From Nemopilema nomurai (taxonomy: Eukaryota; Cnidaria; Scyphozoa; Rhizostomeae; Rhizostomatidae), in the NCBI GenBank assembly GCA_003864495.1, contig ML133388.1, forward strand, positions 2,356,738 through 2,420,737: DNA of 64,000 nucleotides. The letters run 5' to 3'. Below, piece by piece: positions 11,894-24,900 of the stretch. The position numbers and the translations under genes were made by a program. Position 1 is the first letter of the stretch, and every line of letters starts with the position of its first letter. The notes beneath the pieces were generated by a model. It saw only the letters and a program-made list of their open reading frames with translations. It ran no database searches and had not been told where the DNA came from.

Positions 11894-14800
11894 ATGCCAA
11901 AGAAACTTCAATTTCAAGTGGTGCATGTTTCTGGACATGAGTCAGGTTTTGGGCCAAAAGAGCTTGAGGTATGTCAATTGTCTACCTTAATGTATTTACA
12001 ATTTAAAGTATTTGTATAAGGTATTTTGTATAACTTTCATCATCAGCAGACACCATTATTTCTGGCCATTGTAGGGATGTTTCTCTATTATGTTTCTCAA
12101 GAAGGTATGGCTCTTCACACTTTTAATCAGATTTATTTTGTCTCATGAAGGCTTTCATAGCTTTGTACCAATTGTAAATATCTAGACTCAATACTGTTCC
12201 CAATTTTTTAAAGGATAAACAGCTCTTTTAGGCTTATGTTAACAGAGTAAAGATAAAATTGCCTGTTTCAAAACTGGATTTCAATATTCTCACCCTTACA
12301 AAAAAGGGTGATTTAATTTAGACTTTAATTCTATTTTTAAGCCCAGTGAACAGAAGATACTTTTTTATCTAAATTGAAGCTGGGGTTAATATTGATGACC
12401 AAAATTCCACAAAAAGCCCCACTTTATTTTTTATCCTTAGTCATTAATGTCATTAGCTAAACCACATGTTTAATTACTTTTCTTTACATGAATGAAATCT
12501 ATGTGTCTAATTACTTTTCAATGAAGAAATAAGTCCCTTCTTGCCAAAAATAAATAACTTATAACCTGATTTCTAAAGCCTGATTTCAAGTTATTCTGTC
12601 AAAGGCCCTCATGGATTAAATGTAATACTTGGTAATTTGATTTCTTTTTTTTGCATCCAAAATCTCTTATCTGTTTCTATTGTCATTCTATACATAGATC
12701 CACAGCCCTATTACTAAAGGATGGCAATCCCAAAGGTTTGTTGAAAACCAAGTCATATCCAAGTAATCCTTTTTGAATCATTTGAAGAAGTTAGCTTAAC
12801 AGTTTTTATGAATTAATCATTAAAAGTGAAGCGTCAACTTTTCTATCTTTGTTCACAGGCTCTTTGTAGGGATTTAAGGTATTATTATTGTTTGAAAAGG
12901 CTCACCAGCAGTTAATTAATTTCTTTTTTCTCCAATTTCCAGGTTTATGCTTGTGGTTTTCTGCTAGTTGACTCTTTTAGAAAGTATTTTGTTCAACATG
13001 CATTGCCTTCAACAACATGATCAACAGTTCTCTCCTTTGATTGCAATTTTTTGAACTTTAGATTCTGTGTTTATCCTCAACAAATTGTTTTAAAACTGAA
13101 AGAGCCTGCTAACCTTTGTAAGCTGCAAATTTTGTCGCACCAACATCTTATAGGTGAGGCTTCATTACATATCTCTTAAAATCTGTCTAGTTATGCTTTC
13201 CAATTTTTAAATGAGTCTTGAACTGTCATTTTAACCCATTCCCATGTTATAATACAAGAGTAGCTAACACTTATGACATAAACCAAGTCATTGATGAATA
13301 TTGATAAAAAACCAATGGTATACTGAGAAACAAGTTACATGTCCTAATCTTTAGTACTGTCTTATTTTGACAAATTGATACATGACTAGATCATGCAAAC
13401 AACTCCTGTCTTATTAGAAAATACTCATTGCTAAGGCTTACAATTTTCTCTTGAACCATGCTTTGTCCATGTTTATGATTAGCTAAAACTTTCCTGCTGT
13501 GGGGTTCAACCAGGATTCAAACCCTGAAGGAAGTACAGTTCCTCAGTTGGTCCTGTAATTCAAGTTATAGTTTCTTGATACCTATCCTATTAACATGCAT
13601 CCAGGCTCCTCTGAGTTGTTTATACTCTATCAGCTGTGATTGCATCTCCATTTTAGCATCAAAAATTGAAATATTTGCTGGTCTTGCATCAAATCCTGAA
13701 GCTCCTTCACTAATAGGCTGCAAATTCAACAGACTAGGGTAAGAATGAAATCAGGTTCAACTTATGCTCGTGATTAATGATCTAAGTTTGGACTATTTTT
13801 TTTCATTTGTTTTTAACACTTTTTTAAAGAAATTCAAAATTGAATCTTTTTTAAACCTGGACATTTATTTTTTCATTTTCCTGAATACATTTTGTAGATT
13901 GCTCAAGCAGTCAGTTTTTGTTATATTTAGAAGTTATTCAATGAAAGTGAAAGCAGAAATTTTAATTGGATTAAATTATATATTTTCAGTTCTGAGTGGA
14001 ACAAATTATATGATTTTTGTTTATCAAAATTTTAGCTATTATGGTTATGGACCTGAACCTTCTACACATATTGTATATGGATGATGTTATTAAAAATGCT
14101 TCAAAAACGCTATAAAAAAGATAGCGATTTCTTTTCATATGGTACATTTAAGTGTATTTGGTACATAAATTTAGTTATACTTTGTTTTGCTGACTATTTC
14201 TCCCTTATCCTTTTTAGATACATTTCTCTCTCAAGCAACGAACAATCTAGTTTTAAGGTACTCTCCTACATGAATGTACAAGAATCTCTTTTGAATCAAG
14301 AATCGCCTTGGCACGCTCCTGTCGTTACCGAGACGCGCAATAAATCACGCGCCTGGTTTATAAGCACCCTTTAAATCGCGCTCCTAGTTAATTATTATAC
14401 AAAGAGCCTTGCGGATTCGAAATTATTTGATATCTAAATAAACCGTTGCTTCTTTAAATCACTCTTTCGAGGAAACTGTTATTGCCATTGACGATTGACG
14501 ATTGACGAACTACAACAATAATGTTTTTATTTTTTTGCTTTTATTGCTCTATCAAGTAGTTTGTTTAAAGATTTCTAGATACAAAGTATTTACATCCGAA
14601 AACATGCCGTTTCTGCCTACTTTAACGTGAGTATATTTTTTGGGTAAAACGCGCGCCTTAGCAAGGCGAGGCGCGCGTTTGAGCACGCGCCCACTAGAAT
14701 ACTCACGGAGAGGCTTGTAGTCACTCTATTTGTACTAATCAAATGATTAATAGTGTTTTGTAGTAATTGTTTGAAAGTTGTAATCTTACAATGTTCTTCA

Positions 14801-15903
14801 TTTTTTAGACTCGGGAATTAAAGTCTGTCAGTTTAAATGTTGCTTGCCAATTTGTTAAATTTCTGGTTCACAAGAATCACGTTAACAGGCATAATCTCTA
14901 TAACCAGGTAAGTTTAACTTTTATTTGTGTATTTATTTTCAGTCTTCATCCCATGCAAATAGTTCTAATTTTTTTTTCAAAATTCCGATTTTCTTAGCTA
15001 TCCATTCATTTTTACCAAGACACCCAATATTTGCAAGCATTTTCAATTTTATAAAATATGGAAGCCTTTCTTTTTTTGGAATGCTATCATAGTCAATCAT
15101 GTCAATGTTTGAACCTAATGGTTTTTTCAGATTAATATTATTGCTGTAAATTTGATTGGGGAACCGATTGATGAGATGTACACGGAGACAAAGAAAATGA
15201 ATCTTGTAAGTTTAGAGATAAAGCTCACTTCTTTTTTCTTGGTTGCAGTACGAGTTCTTCGTCTGATAATCTCTCATTTATTTGCATTTGCAAAAATCTG
15301 AGACTAAAATACTTGCTGGTGACTCATTTTAACATATCGAAACCCTTTTACTTGATGTCATTTATAACAGTGGCTAAATAAATATCATCCTCTCCCATGC
15401 TTTGATGAAATCTTTTTTAAGCCTTATATACAAATGCTATTTGATTTAGTTTGACCGTATTTGCGTTGAAGCCTTAAAGAATAGTTGATGGCTTCACCTC
15501 TTGAAAGATGGCTAGAGAGGGCCAGAACTGGCATATACAAAATATTCATGTGTTGCTTTTTCCAACGTCTTCAGTTCTGAATTGCTCCTCAGTGAAGGCG
15601 CAGGCGCCTACGTAGCGACTTGTTCATCTTCCGTAGCAACTACATTATATTTATCGCAAGCAAACACAGCCCTGCCTGCAAAATACAGTGGCAGAAGGCA
15701 GCGATGAATTTTCACAACATATCTTATAAACAATAACAGTAAAGTAAGACGTGTTTGAATTTTAGCATTCGTTGGCCACCGAAGACTTGGTAGAAAGATT
15801 CATGTCTGGTGGTGATACATCAGAGCTTCGTAAAGATTTTTTGCGAGGCAATCGGCCCGATTACATCTCACCATTAGACGACTTGGCGTTTGATATTTAC
15901 CAG
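11894..15903 (+). other. CEP104: CEP104 N-terminal beta-sandwich domain (exons 1-8, residues 1-213)
   Basis: The opening MPKKLQFQVV-SGHESGF is the family N-terminus. Later strands include KLQILSHQHLI and LGYISLSSNEQ, then KFLVHKNHVNRHNLYNQ and INIIAVNLIGEPI. This jelly-roll module precedes a linker that ends with DYISPLDDLAFDIYQ. The exons are small (38-138 bases) in A+T-rich DNA. Confidence 0.9.
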
Positions 15904-18900
15904 GTTACTATTTGATTCTTGATGACTATTCTGTTTTATATAGAGCAGTGTGTTATCTCATGTTGCTAGAACACTGGTTAAGTTTCCTTAAATGTACAGC
16001 GAAATCAGGAATGATTAAATAACAGAGATGGCCTACATAGAAATTTATCCTTAATGATTGCTTATCTACTAAATGCTAGATTGATAAATGCTTCAATTGA
16101 TAGAAGTTTTGATCAATAATTTTTGCATTATCCACTATAAAAGAAGAAGGTCTTTGAATAAGTGCTTTGTGGTACGTAACTTTGCAATAGCTAGAAAAAA
16201 GAGTAACCAGTTTTCGTATACTTTTCGTCGGAAAATGACCAAAATCTGACCAATAAATAGCCAGTTGTGGATCGAAAACACTAGAAGGTGATAAAAAGAA
16301 CGTATGATTGGTTATAATTGACCAATCAACGTTACTTAATACCTGAATTTTAGAGCCCAAGAGATCGTTAGGCTTCTGCTTGGGAGAAAATCAAGGCGAT
16401 GACGTCAAAAACCGTGTTGAATGATTTTACGTTTTAAATCTCACGATGGAAAAGTATAGTATACATAAAAAGTATAGTATCAAACACGTCATGATAGGGA
16501 AAGTATACATGCACCATCCTTATCATGCTAATGCGTTTCAATTTCAGGACTCGGAGACTGCCCAGCTAATTCGACGACTTGAAACCAAAAAGCAGGATGC
16601 CGTGCTAGGTAGGTGTGTTCGTTGCCAGTGCAAAGGAACTTTATTAAAGCAGACATAGAGTGCCTCAAAGTTTTCAGACATGGGTGACAATGCGCTGGCA
16701 GAAAAAGCCAGTGGAAAATTTTGCAGTATGATACGTTGTTAGTTAGTATCCACGATTTCGATAGATGAGTTAATAGCACAACATTATATACACTTTTCCA
16801 CGGGGCTTCATGTCCATAAAACTCTAGAGTTTATTCTTCATTATCTAGAAGTGTCATCTAATTTCATTATGTTGGGTCTACTTACTGCCATTTATTGCTA
16901 GAGGCATTTCTTGACCGTAAATTGCATACATTAATTTGAAAGTTTGGTTTAAGTTTGTGCAAGCTTAAATTGAGTTTCGATAATCTTGATCTGCTCTGCA
17001 AATCATACTATTGGGTCTCCTTGAATATTCAAAATTGGAGAGATGTTTTGATGATAGTCGGGAAATCTTGCTTTGGTACTTCCATTTCTTCTCATTCATA
17101 GCCCTCTTCAGTTATCCCTATCCGTATGTTACCCCTTTTCTTATGTTATCGGGGTGTGTGACTGTCCTTGAGATTTCGTCGTTTTGATCTGTTTGCTCTA
17201 CCTCGACTCTGAGCTAACCTCCGAAATAGGCCAAAAGCCATTCTAATCAGTCTTCTAACACGCGGCTTCTCTTTGATGTATCCCACTTAAGCTGATTTCT
17301 GACAGGCCAAGATTTTGCGGGGGACGGTTTGAAAACTACTGGTTTTCACAGCAGTTTAGCATAAAGACTAGTGGGCTTCTCCTTTGTGTATGTTCAAAAG
17401 TAACAGCAAATGACCCACTATTTACTTTGCACTCGCTGTTCGTAGCGGTTGAGGTCCTATTGTCAGTTACTTTCTAATAGGGATAATACCTTGATTCGGA
17501 TAAATGTGGATGGGAAAACGTCAGTTTGTGCCTTCCCTCTATACACGTTGCATCCATGTGCCTTTCCTTTAAGTTGTATACAGTTAGACTATCTGTATAG
17601 TTTATAAGATAATCATTTATTGTCTTGATTTTGTAGTAAAACTGGTAGTTAAAGTGTTTACCCCTATTCATTTCTTATCATTTTTTCCAGCCAATATTTT
17701 CTATTTTCAATGTTTCCTATTTACTTTGAAACTCTTTTACTCGATTTTTTTGCTCGTGCTACTTCGTACATCATCTTCATCTGCTATTATTACACTAGCT
17801 GCCAGCCTCACAAAGTTAATTACACTTGTTGACTGTCACCTTCTTGTAATGCGTTTCTTCTCTCAAAAGCTCAATTGTGTATCTTAGCAGTTTTAGTCAG
17901 TTCTATATTAAATCATTTCGGCCTTACTGAAAGAAAGCAGACGAGATATTTGAATAATTTAAAGTTCTCTGATTCCTTCAACAACTGATTAATTAGCCCC
18001 CTGACGGTAGAACCAGTTTATTCTCATTAAAACTGTTTTTTTATCAGAGGAAAGATTCGACTATGCAAAGAAGCTAAAACAGGCGATGGCAGATTTGCAA
18101 AAGGTACTGCTTGTTTTGTTAAACTTGGTTGATTTATTTTTATTAACTGTCGAAATACCCAGCAAGAGGTTTTTAGTTATGATCAATAATGCATTTCAAG
18201 AAATGGTTGCCAAGAAATTTATTGACAGCTGGTTGATTTAAGGCTTTAGATTGTGTATACAAGAGTTGTTATAAGAAGGAATTACAAGACTCTTCATCAA
18301 GGAGCCAAAAAAACATTTAAGGGTGGAATACCCCACTACATGGGCAAATATTGTTTTAGGGCTATTGTTTTTTTCCCCTTTATTATCACTGCCCCACGTC
18401 TCTGCAATATCCTAAGCCATTACTTCGAAATGGGTTAAAAATTTGCAAATTTGCTTAACTTAAGGAAAGGCTATTCAAATCGTTTTGACTTCGCAATCTT
18501 TATTCTGGTTTTCCGTTGCATTGGTGTGAAAAATCCACTTTCCCATTACGATAGGTCGGTGAGAAACTTGGTAGATATGAGGTGGAAAAGAGGCGAGCAA
18601 TCGAAATGGAGGACTACGACATGGCTAAAGCCAAGAAGGTGCACAACATTTGGAAACGCTACCTTGCTTCTCCTTTCTGTGCCACGAATAAAACGCCAGG
18701 CCGTGACAGTTTCGAAACGTTCAGATGAAAAACATGAAAATAAGATAATAATAAAAATAATCTAAGATAATCGTAAAAATAATCGTTACTGGCTTTAGAT
18801 AAAGGTTAAATTGCACGTAATTCGTGGTAGATGATTCGCAGGAAAAATTAAACCTCATTTAAATGGTAATAGAAACTGCCTTCTTTATAAATGATGCAAA

Positions 18901-21900
18901 GTTTTGTCACTTACTACATTTCTTATTTGTAATAATTTTAGCTTGATTACGGAGCTTGCTTAACAATGCCACGAAAGGGTATCTTTTCTTACATTTACGT
19001 GTCAGAAAATTTCGACCCTATTTGTACCAATCTAATCTAGTTTAACAGTTTAATAAGCTTTTGCTTTAGTTCGAAGTACATTTCTACCACAGTTAGAGTC
19101 GCTGACAGATAAATGTCATGTTTTATCTTTGAGAATTTGACAGTGGAATCCTGGCCTTGATGTTGCTGGTTATTGGCTTAGATTGTCACCCTACCTTTTT
19201 ATAATTATTTTTGCTTGTTAATGAATTCACTTCTCATTATTAGTTTACCCAAATTACTTCTGTTTCAGTTACAAGCTGATGAGTACCGTCTGCATGTTTA
19301 CAAGCAGTTGGATCTTCCTGACTTATTGGAACTCAAGCAGGTTCGATACCACGTTTTAAAATACGAAGCCCTAGGGTAGCAATCCACATTTGTATGATTG
19401 AATGAATCAACTCTATGTTCATCGTTGCTGGACGATAACAAAGAATTTGTCTTTAGTAAATTACTGTAAATAGTTTAGTTAGTATTTTGTGATATGCAGT
19501 CCAAATAATGCTTGAAATAATGCAGCATAAAGATAGAAAAATATCCAAAAGTTTTTCTTAGGGACGCTATTCAAGCCCCATTCTAAGTACCCAATTCATT
19601 GTTGGTACAATGTAATGATGTTTCATGTCAACTGAAATAATCATCGATTGCTAGAACTCATTGAAATTTAGAAAAACATTCCCAGCACCTGTTTCATATC
19701 TCTTTCCTATCTTTGTAGACAGTCTTCTTCTCCTTCTCCTTCTTTCTTTCCTTCTTTCCTCTTCCAAAAATCTTTTTACCATGTAGCTAATAACTTTTTG
19801 GGAAAAGTTTTCGTTCAAATATTGCGTCGTTTTTTGCTTAGTTTAGCTGGGTTCATTACCTTAGTCAGTTTTGGTGCAATCCACAGTTATTTGTAGACAG
19901 AAAAAGTTCGTCTTTTCATCTAGGATTGAAGAACTCTGTGTACATATCAATGCAAAATCTTTCTCTATTTTGACTAAAAAGGTTCTTCTTTTCACTTCCA
20001 CTTTCGCTCTTCTAAAAGAAGCTGTGATTAGACGCTGAATGATCACAACACAGCCAATCAAACGCTCCTTCTCACAATTTCTAATAGTGACTTTTAATAC
20101 GTAACTGGCTATTTGTTTTGTCAGCTTTTGGTCACTTTCCTCCACTTCAACACATTTCCACTTGAAGGAGTGTCAGACGAAAAAGTACTTCAAGTATGCA
20201 GAAGTCACAAGTCTACCACTCTTTGCTATTTTGAAATTCTGCATTACGAAACATGGTTCACTTAAATTGCGTCTCTTTGACTCTAGGCCGAAAGCAAGAG
20301 ACAACAGCAACCAGCTGTGTTTATGACGTCACAAATTCACTCAAAACAACAGCAACAACAGACAAGTAAGCGTATCTCAACAGTCCCATCCATATAGAAG
20401 TACTTGTAGACACTTAGACATAGCATTAGACATAGTATGGTGTCTTTATGATGGGCTGAAAGTGTATACGTGTATAGTGTAAAGTGTTACGCCACTACCA
20501 ATGAAAATACTGCAAAGATTTTCTCGCGAAAAGTACCGATGGCGTAACAAGGATTTGGAAAACACAACCAATAATATTTCTTCCGTGTTGTACAATCTCT
20601 TCTTATATTTTCTTATGTTGTACACCCTCTTCGAGTCACAAAGAAAGTGAGTATTTTACGATGGCAAAAGCCAAATAATTGACAGAAAGTGGGCGAGTGG
20701 CGGTGAAATGTTTGCCTAAAGCGGGACATCCACTCTCGGAAGTTTCTTACAAATTAAGACTGCAGTAAGTTTGGGGTGTGAAATATTCATAGCAGGGTTA
20801 AGAAGAACACGACCATTGCAAAAGTTAAGAATTCGGTGACACTTCTTGGCCAGCACAAAGTCGTGATTGTGTTATTAACAAAGACTGGTTATTCATCAAA
20901 ATCAAGATAAAAAAAATCCACCAAATAACAAAAACTTTTTTAATCTAGTGAGAAAGCTCGCAAAAATTCCTTCCAAAACATTGCGAGTCAAGAGATGTAA
21001 CAATTATCATACCAAATATCGAAAAACAATTCGAGCATTGCTTGTTTTGAATTGAAATAATGCTAATTTAGTTCATCTATGTTTGCCCTTTTTTGTTGGG
21101 TTAAATCTTGATTGGCAAAGAAAACCATCAATCATTGTATGATTTCTGCCATTCGCTCCTCCAGTGAAGCTCGCAGCCGCCATTGATTACACTCTGTATG
21201 CCATCTTTTCTATACCTTTATCTCCAACTGTATTAACGTTGTGTAATGGCCTAGGAGTTGAAGTTAGTGATACCATTCACTACTGATTAAGTTAAATTAT
21301 TTTAGTTGGAAAAGTTAAAAATTGCTTTTACTAAACTTCATGATCTTGTGAATTTGAGAAAATTCGGTATATTTAATTGTAATTGCAATCCACAGGATAA
21401 TGATAATATATAAACAGTAAAACATTGTTTATACCGCTTTATTGCTTCTTAAGAAGTTGTTTAAAAGAATTCCGAGAACCTCCGTTTTAGCCAAGATGCT
21501 GTTTGCATTGAAATAGCTTCTAAATCTACTGGGTTTGAATAATTTAGTGTAATTCGTGTCAACTTTTAAACAGTCTTTTATTTGTTTATTCTCGTAGCCC
21601 AAAATGAAGTGCGGTTTCAAACAACGTTACCATCTGTTTCAAACGAGTCAAAGCAACATAAGATAACGAACTCTGAGTCCCCTGTGCTGCCGCCCATCAT
21701 ATCGCCTTCCTCTAGCAACGTTGTTCACGTGACCACTGCTGACGTGGAGCCAACCTCGAGCAGAAGGCTGCCAAAAACACCCGACGTGGTTACGTCACGT
21801 GCATCTCCAAGAGTAAGCAGATGTATTTTCACTTCCCACGTAGCCATTATTGGAATCCTCGTTTGCACAGTTCTTCAACTGTGCCTTGGGGATTAAGTAA

Positions 21901-24900
21901 CGATTTATATAAGATTGCTACAAAAATAAGCAGATTTAAAAGCTTTTGGTGCCATTATCACTTGTAGGTGGTCTTTTTGAAAAGCTATGCCATCTGCCAA
22001 CATGCTCTGTTCTATTTCCTTAGCAATCGAGTGCCGATTCATTTGCCCTATTTCTAACTGCGAAAAATCCTAAGTGCGTTTTAATCTCAACAATTATGCT
22101 GTTGTTGTTGTTGCTGATATTGTTGTTGTTTTGTTGTTGATATTGTTGTTGCTGTTATTTTCTACTATTGTCTATTGTATTTTAGCCACTAGACCTCGAG
22201 GACAGGCCAATACCAGCTTTGAAGGGGTATGACAACCCATGGTTTTAGCAATTTAAATTGTTTTCATTACTTCTGAGAAAAGGTATTTTCTTTTCATGCT
22301 TGAGTAAGTTCTCAAGATCAAGAAGAAACTCTAATGTATGGCTGTCAAAATGATAAAAAGTTATAAAACCTGTTTTTTCCTCACAGTAAAGGAAATTTCG
22401 AAGGAGAGTTTCCAACCGAAGGTGAGAAAAGAATCCAAACGAATTTTTTCGCCTGGTTACTGTTTTTTGAATGACACTTCCGTGTCACTGACTTAAACTT
22501 TAATAGTACTGTAGTTGCTTATATTGCTTGCACTTTATGTGATTTTCAATCGTATTTCAATCACACCTACGTTCTGCTACCGTAGCCAATATTATTGGGA
22601 CATGAATTGGGAAGTTGTGCTTAAAAATCTCCCCGTGAAATAATTGATGCACTGATTCGACTCACTTTATTGTTCTCCACGTTCACTATAATAACCCAAG
22701 CTAACTACAAATAATGATAACTATTAACATTTAATTTTGTTGGCTAATCACAATATTAAACCAAGAAATTGCATCCGTCATACGTACCTTTTTATTATCT
22801 ATTTAATTGAAACATTTTAAGACCTTCAAAATTTATTTTGAATACTACTAGTGAATAAATAAATTTGAATCGTTTTACTTTTGCAGGGATGGCTGGAAAT
22901 CGCGATGATGGTATTATTTATTAGATTCTTGATTTTCATTTCGTTTTTTTGTTGACTTTGTGTTTTTTATCAATGGTTGGTGCTGCCTTGTGCCATTAAC
23001 TAATACTAACTAGATCAGTCTCATCACTGACCATTTTACTGTACTTTGTGTATCTCGGCTTCGAATCTTTTTACATTAAGGATCGATTAAATACCGTTTA
23101 ATCAGAATACAGTGTTCACACCAGTTAAGCATATCCGGTAAAAGGTGACATTTGCGACAAGATGATTTAAAAGCTTGATAATTTTTGCCAATCCAATCGT
23201 ACATTCTTGATACTATTTGCCAACTTTTGAAGAACCAATGTTTGCTACAAACCTTTGTGACGCTGCATGCTTGTAGCAATGATTATATAGTGACAATGAT
23301 TATATTGGATCTTCCATTTTAACTAGGCTGCCCAATTCATAATAATGGCAAAGAATAAGCCATTGATACTGTTTTAACAATGCTTTGCTTAAATGCAGTT
23401 AAATTAAAGCAATGTAAAGGATAAACCATGCATTTTATTTATATTAGTTTCTCTTACTGCTCCACTTTTTATCAACAACCCACAATTAGTACTTTTGTGT
23501 CTCACAAATTGCATTGCGGGCTATTTGACGATCGAAAAGGCTTATAATTAACATCTTCACTTCTTCAGTTTATTGGTTTGGATATTTTTAGAAATGTTTA
23601 TTGATCATATCAATTCTTATTCATAAAGCTTCCTCATTCTGTAGATCAGCCAGGAGAACTTAGCGACAAGGACCAATCAGAAGCATCTCCAATTATCGAT
23701 GTTTATGGTCTCATGATAGTAAGTATCGAAATATCTGCGTTTAGCAGCCCTTTACTTACCTTGCTAATCATTGCACCAGGCTTTGAACAATAGACGTGAT
23801 GATAAACACCTATGATTCATTTAGTAGCTGTCTCTATTAATCCCAGTTCTGATTAGTACAGTTCACCTATTGCCGCGAAGTTCTGCAGCTCATTTATTTC
23901 AGGTTGGTCCTGTTTGTAAACAATCTCACTGGATCAATCTATTTTGGCCAGCTTTCAAACTAAAAGCCAAAAATTATTTTCTTTTGAGTGAACTATGGTT
24001 GTCACGTTTTGATCGACAAGAAATTGCTATATCCCGTTAGGGTAGTGTATTCTTCATGGAAAGGTATTTTAGTCAGAAGGTGTCTTGCTGAATGACCCGA
24101 TTTTAATCTCTTTATTATGAATTTATGTATCTCCTACACATATATTCGTTTGGATCTTTTTATACTGTCATATCTCTTGTTCCGAAAGGCCACTCTTGCG
24201 TATTCAAAAGTATGGAAGCACCGTCAAGATGCATTGGAGAAGGTGATAGAAGAAGTAACCGCAGAGGAAGGGAAACTGACTAATCACAGGGAACCAAAGG
24301 AGGTCGCGAGAGCAACAGTCTTGCTGCTGAAAAAGCTGCTACAGGACAATGTTGTTACGGTGGGCCTATTACACTATCGTATTTTACACTGTAATCTACT
24401 GTATCCTACACTATAACTACCGTATTATACACTGCAATCTACTGTATTTTACACTACAACTACCGTATCCTACACTATAACTACTGTATTTTTTAAACTA
24501 CAACTACCGTATTTTACAGAACAACAACCGTATTTAACACTGCAATCTACTGTATTTTACAATACAACTACTGTATTTTACACTACAACTACTGTATTTA
24601 ACACTACAATATCTTGCCGTTATTTTGTTGCATGAGATCCCTTTACTAGAATATTTATCCTACAGTTGCACTATGTTAGGTTGCACTGCAGTATCAATTT
24701 TTTTAGGTCTTTACCGAAGCTGTGGACCTAGAAAAGAAGCTCCTGATGCAATATATTCCTCTCAAAAAGTGAGTTTTAATCAATATTATTTTTTTCTTTA
24801 TAAAGTCTATAGGCTGTTCTCTCTTTAGTAATTTTCCAGTTCAAGAACTGAATTGATTTCTAGATTACCACTTAGGATCCTATTGATGCGAGCCTAGTAA

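Noticed and set aside
16076..16360. Two 94-residue minus-strand frames (16076-16360 and 19861-20145)
   Set aside because: Both overlap copies of dispersed repeat A; they show no shared protein and are by-products of the repeat.
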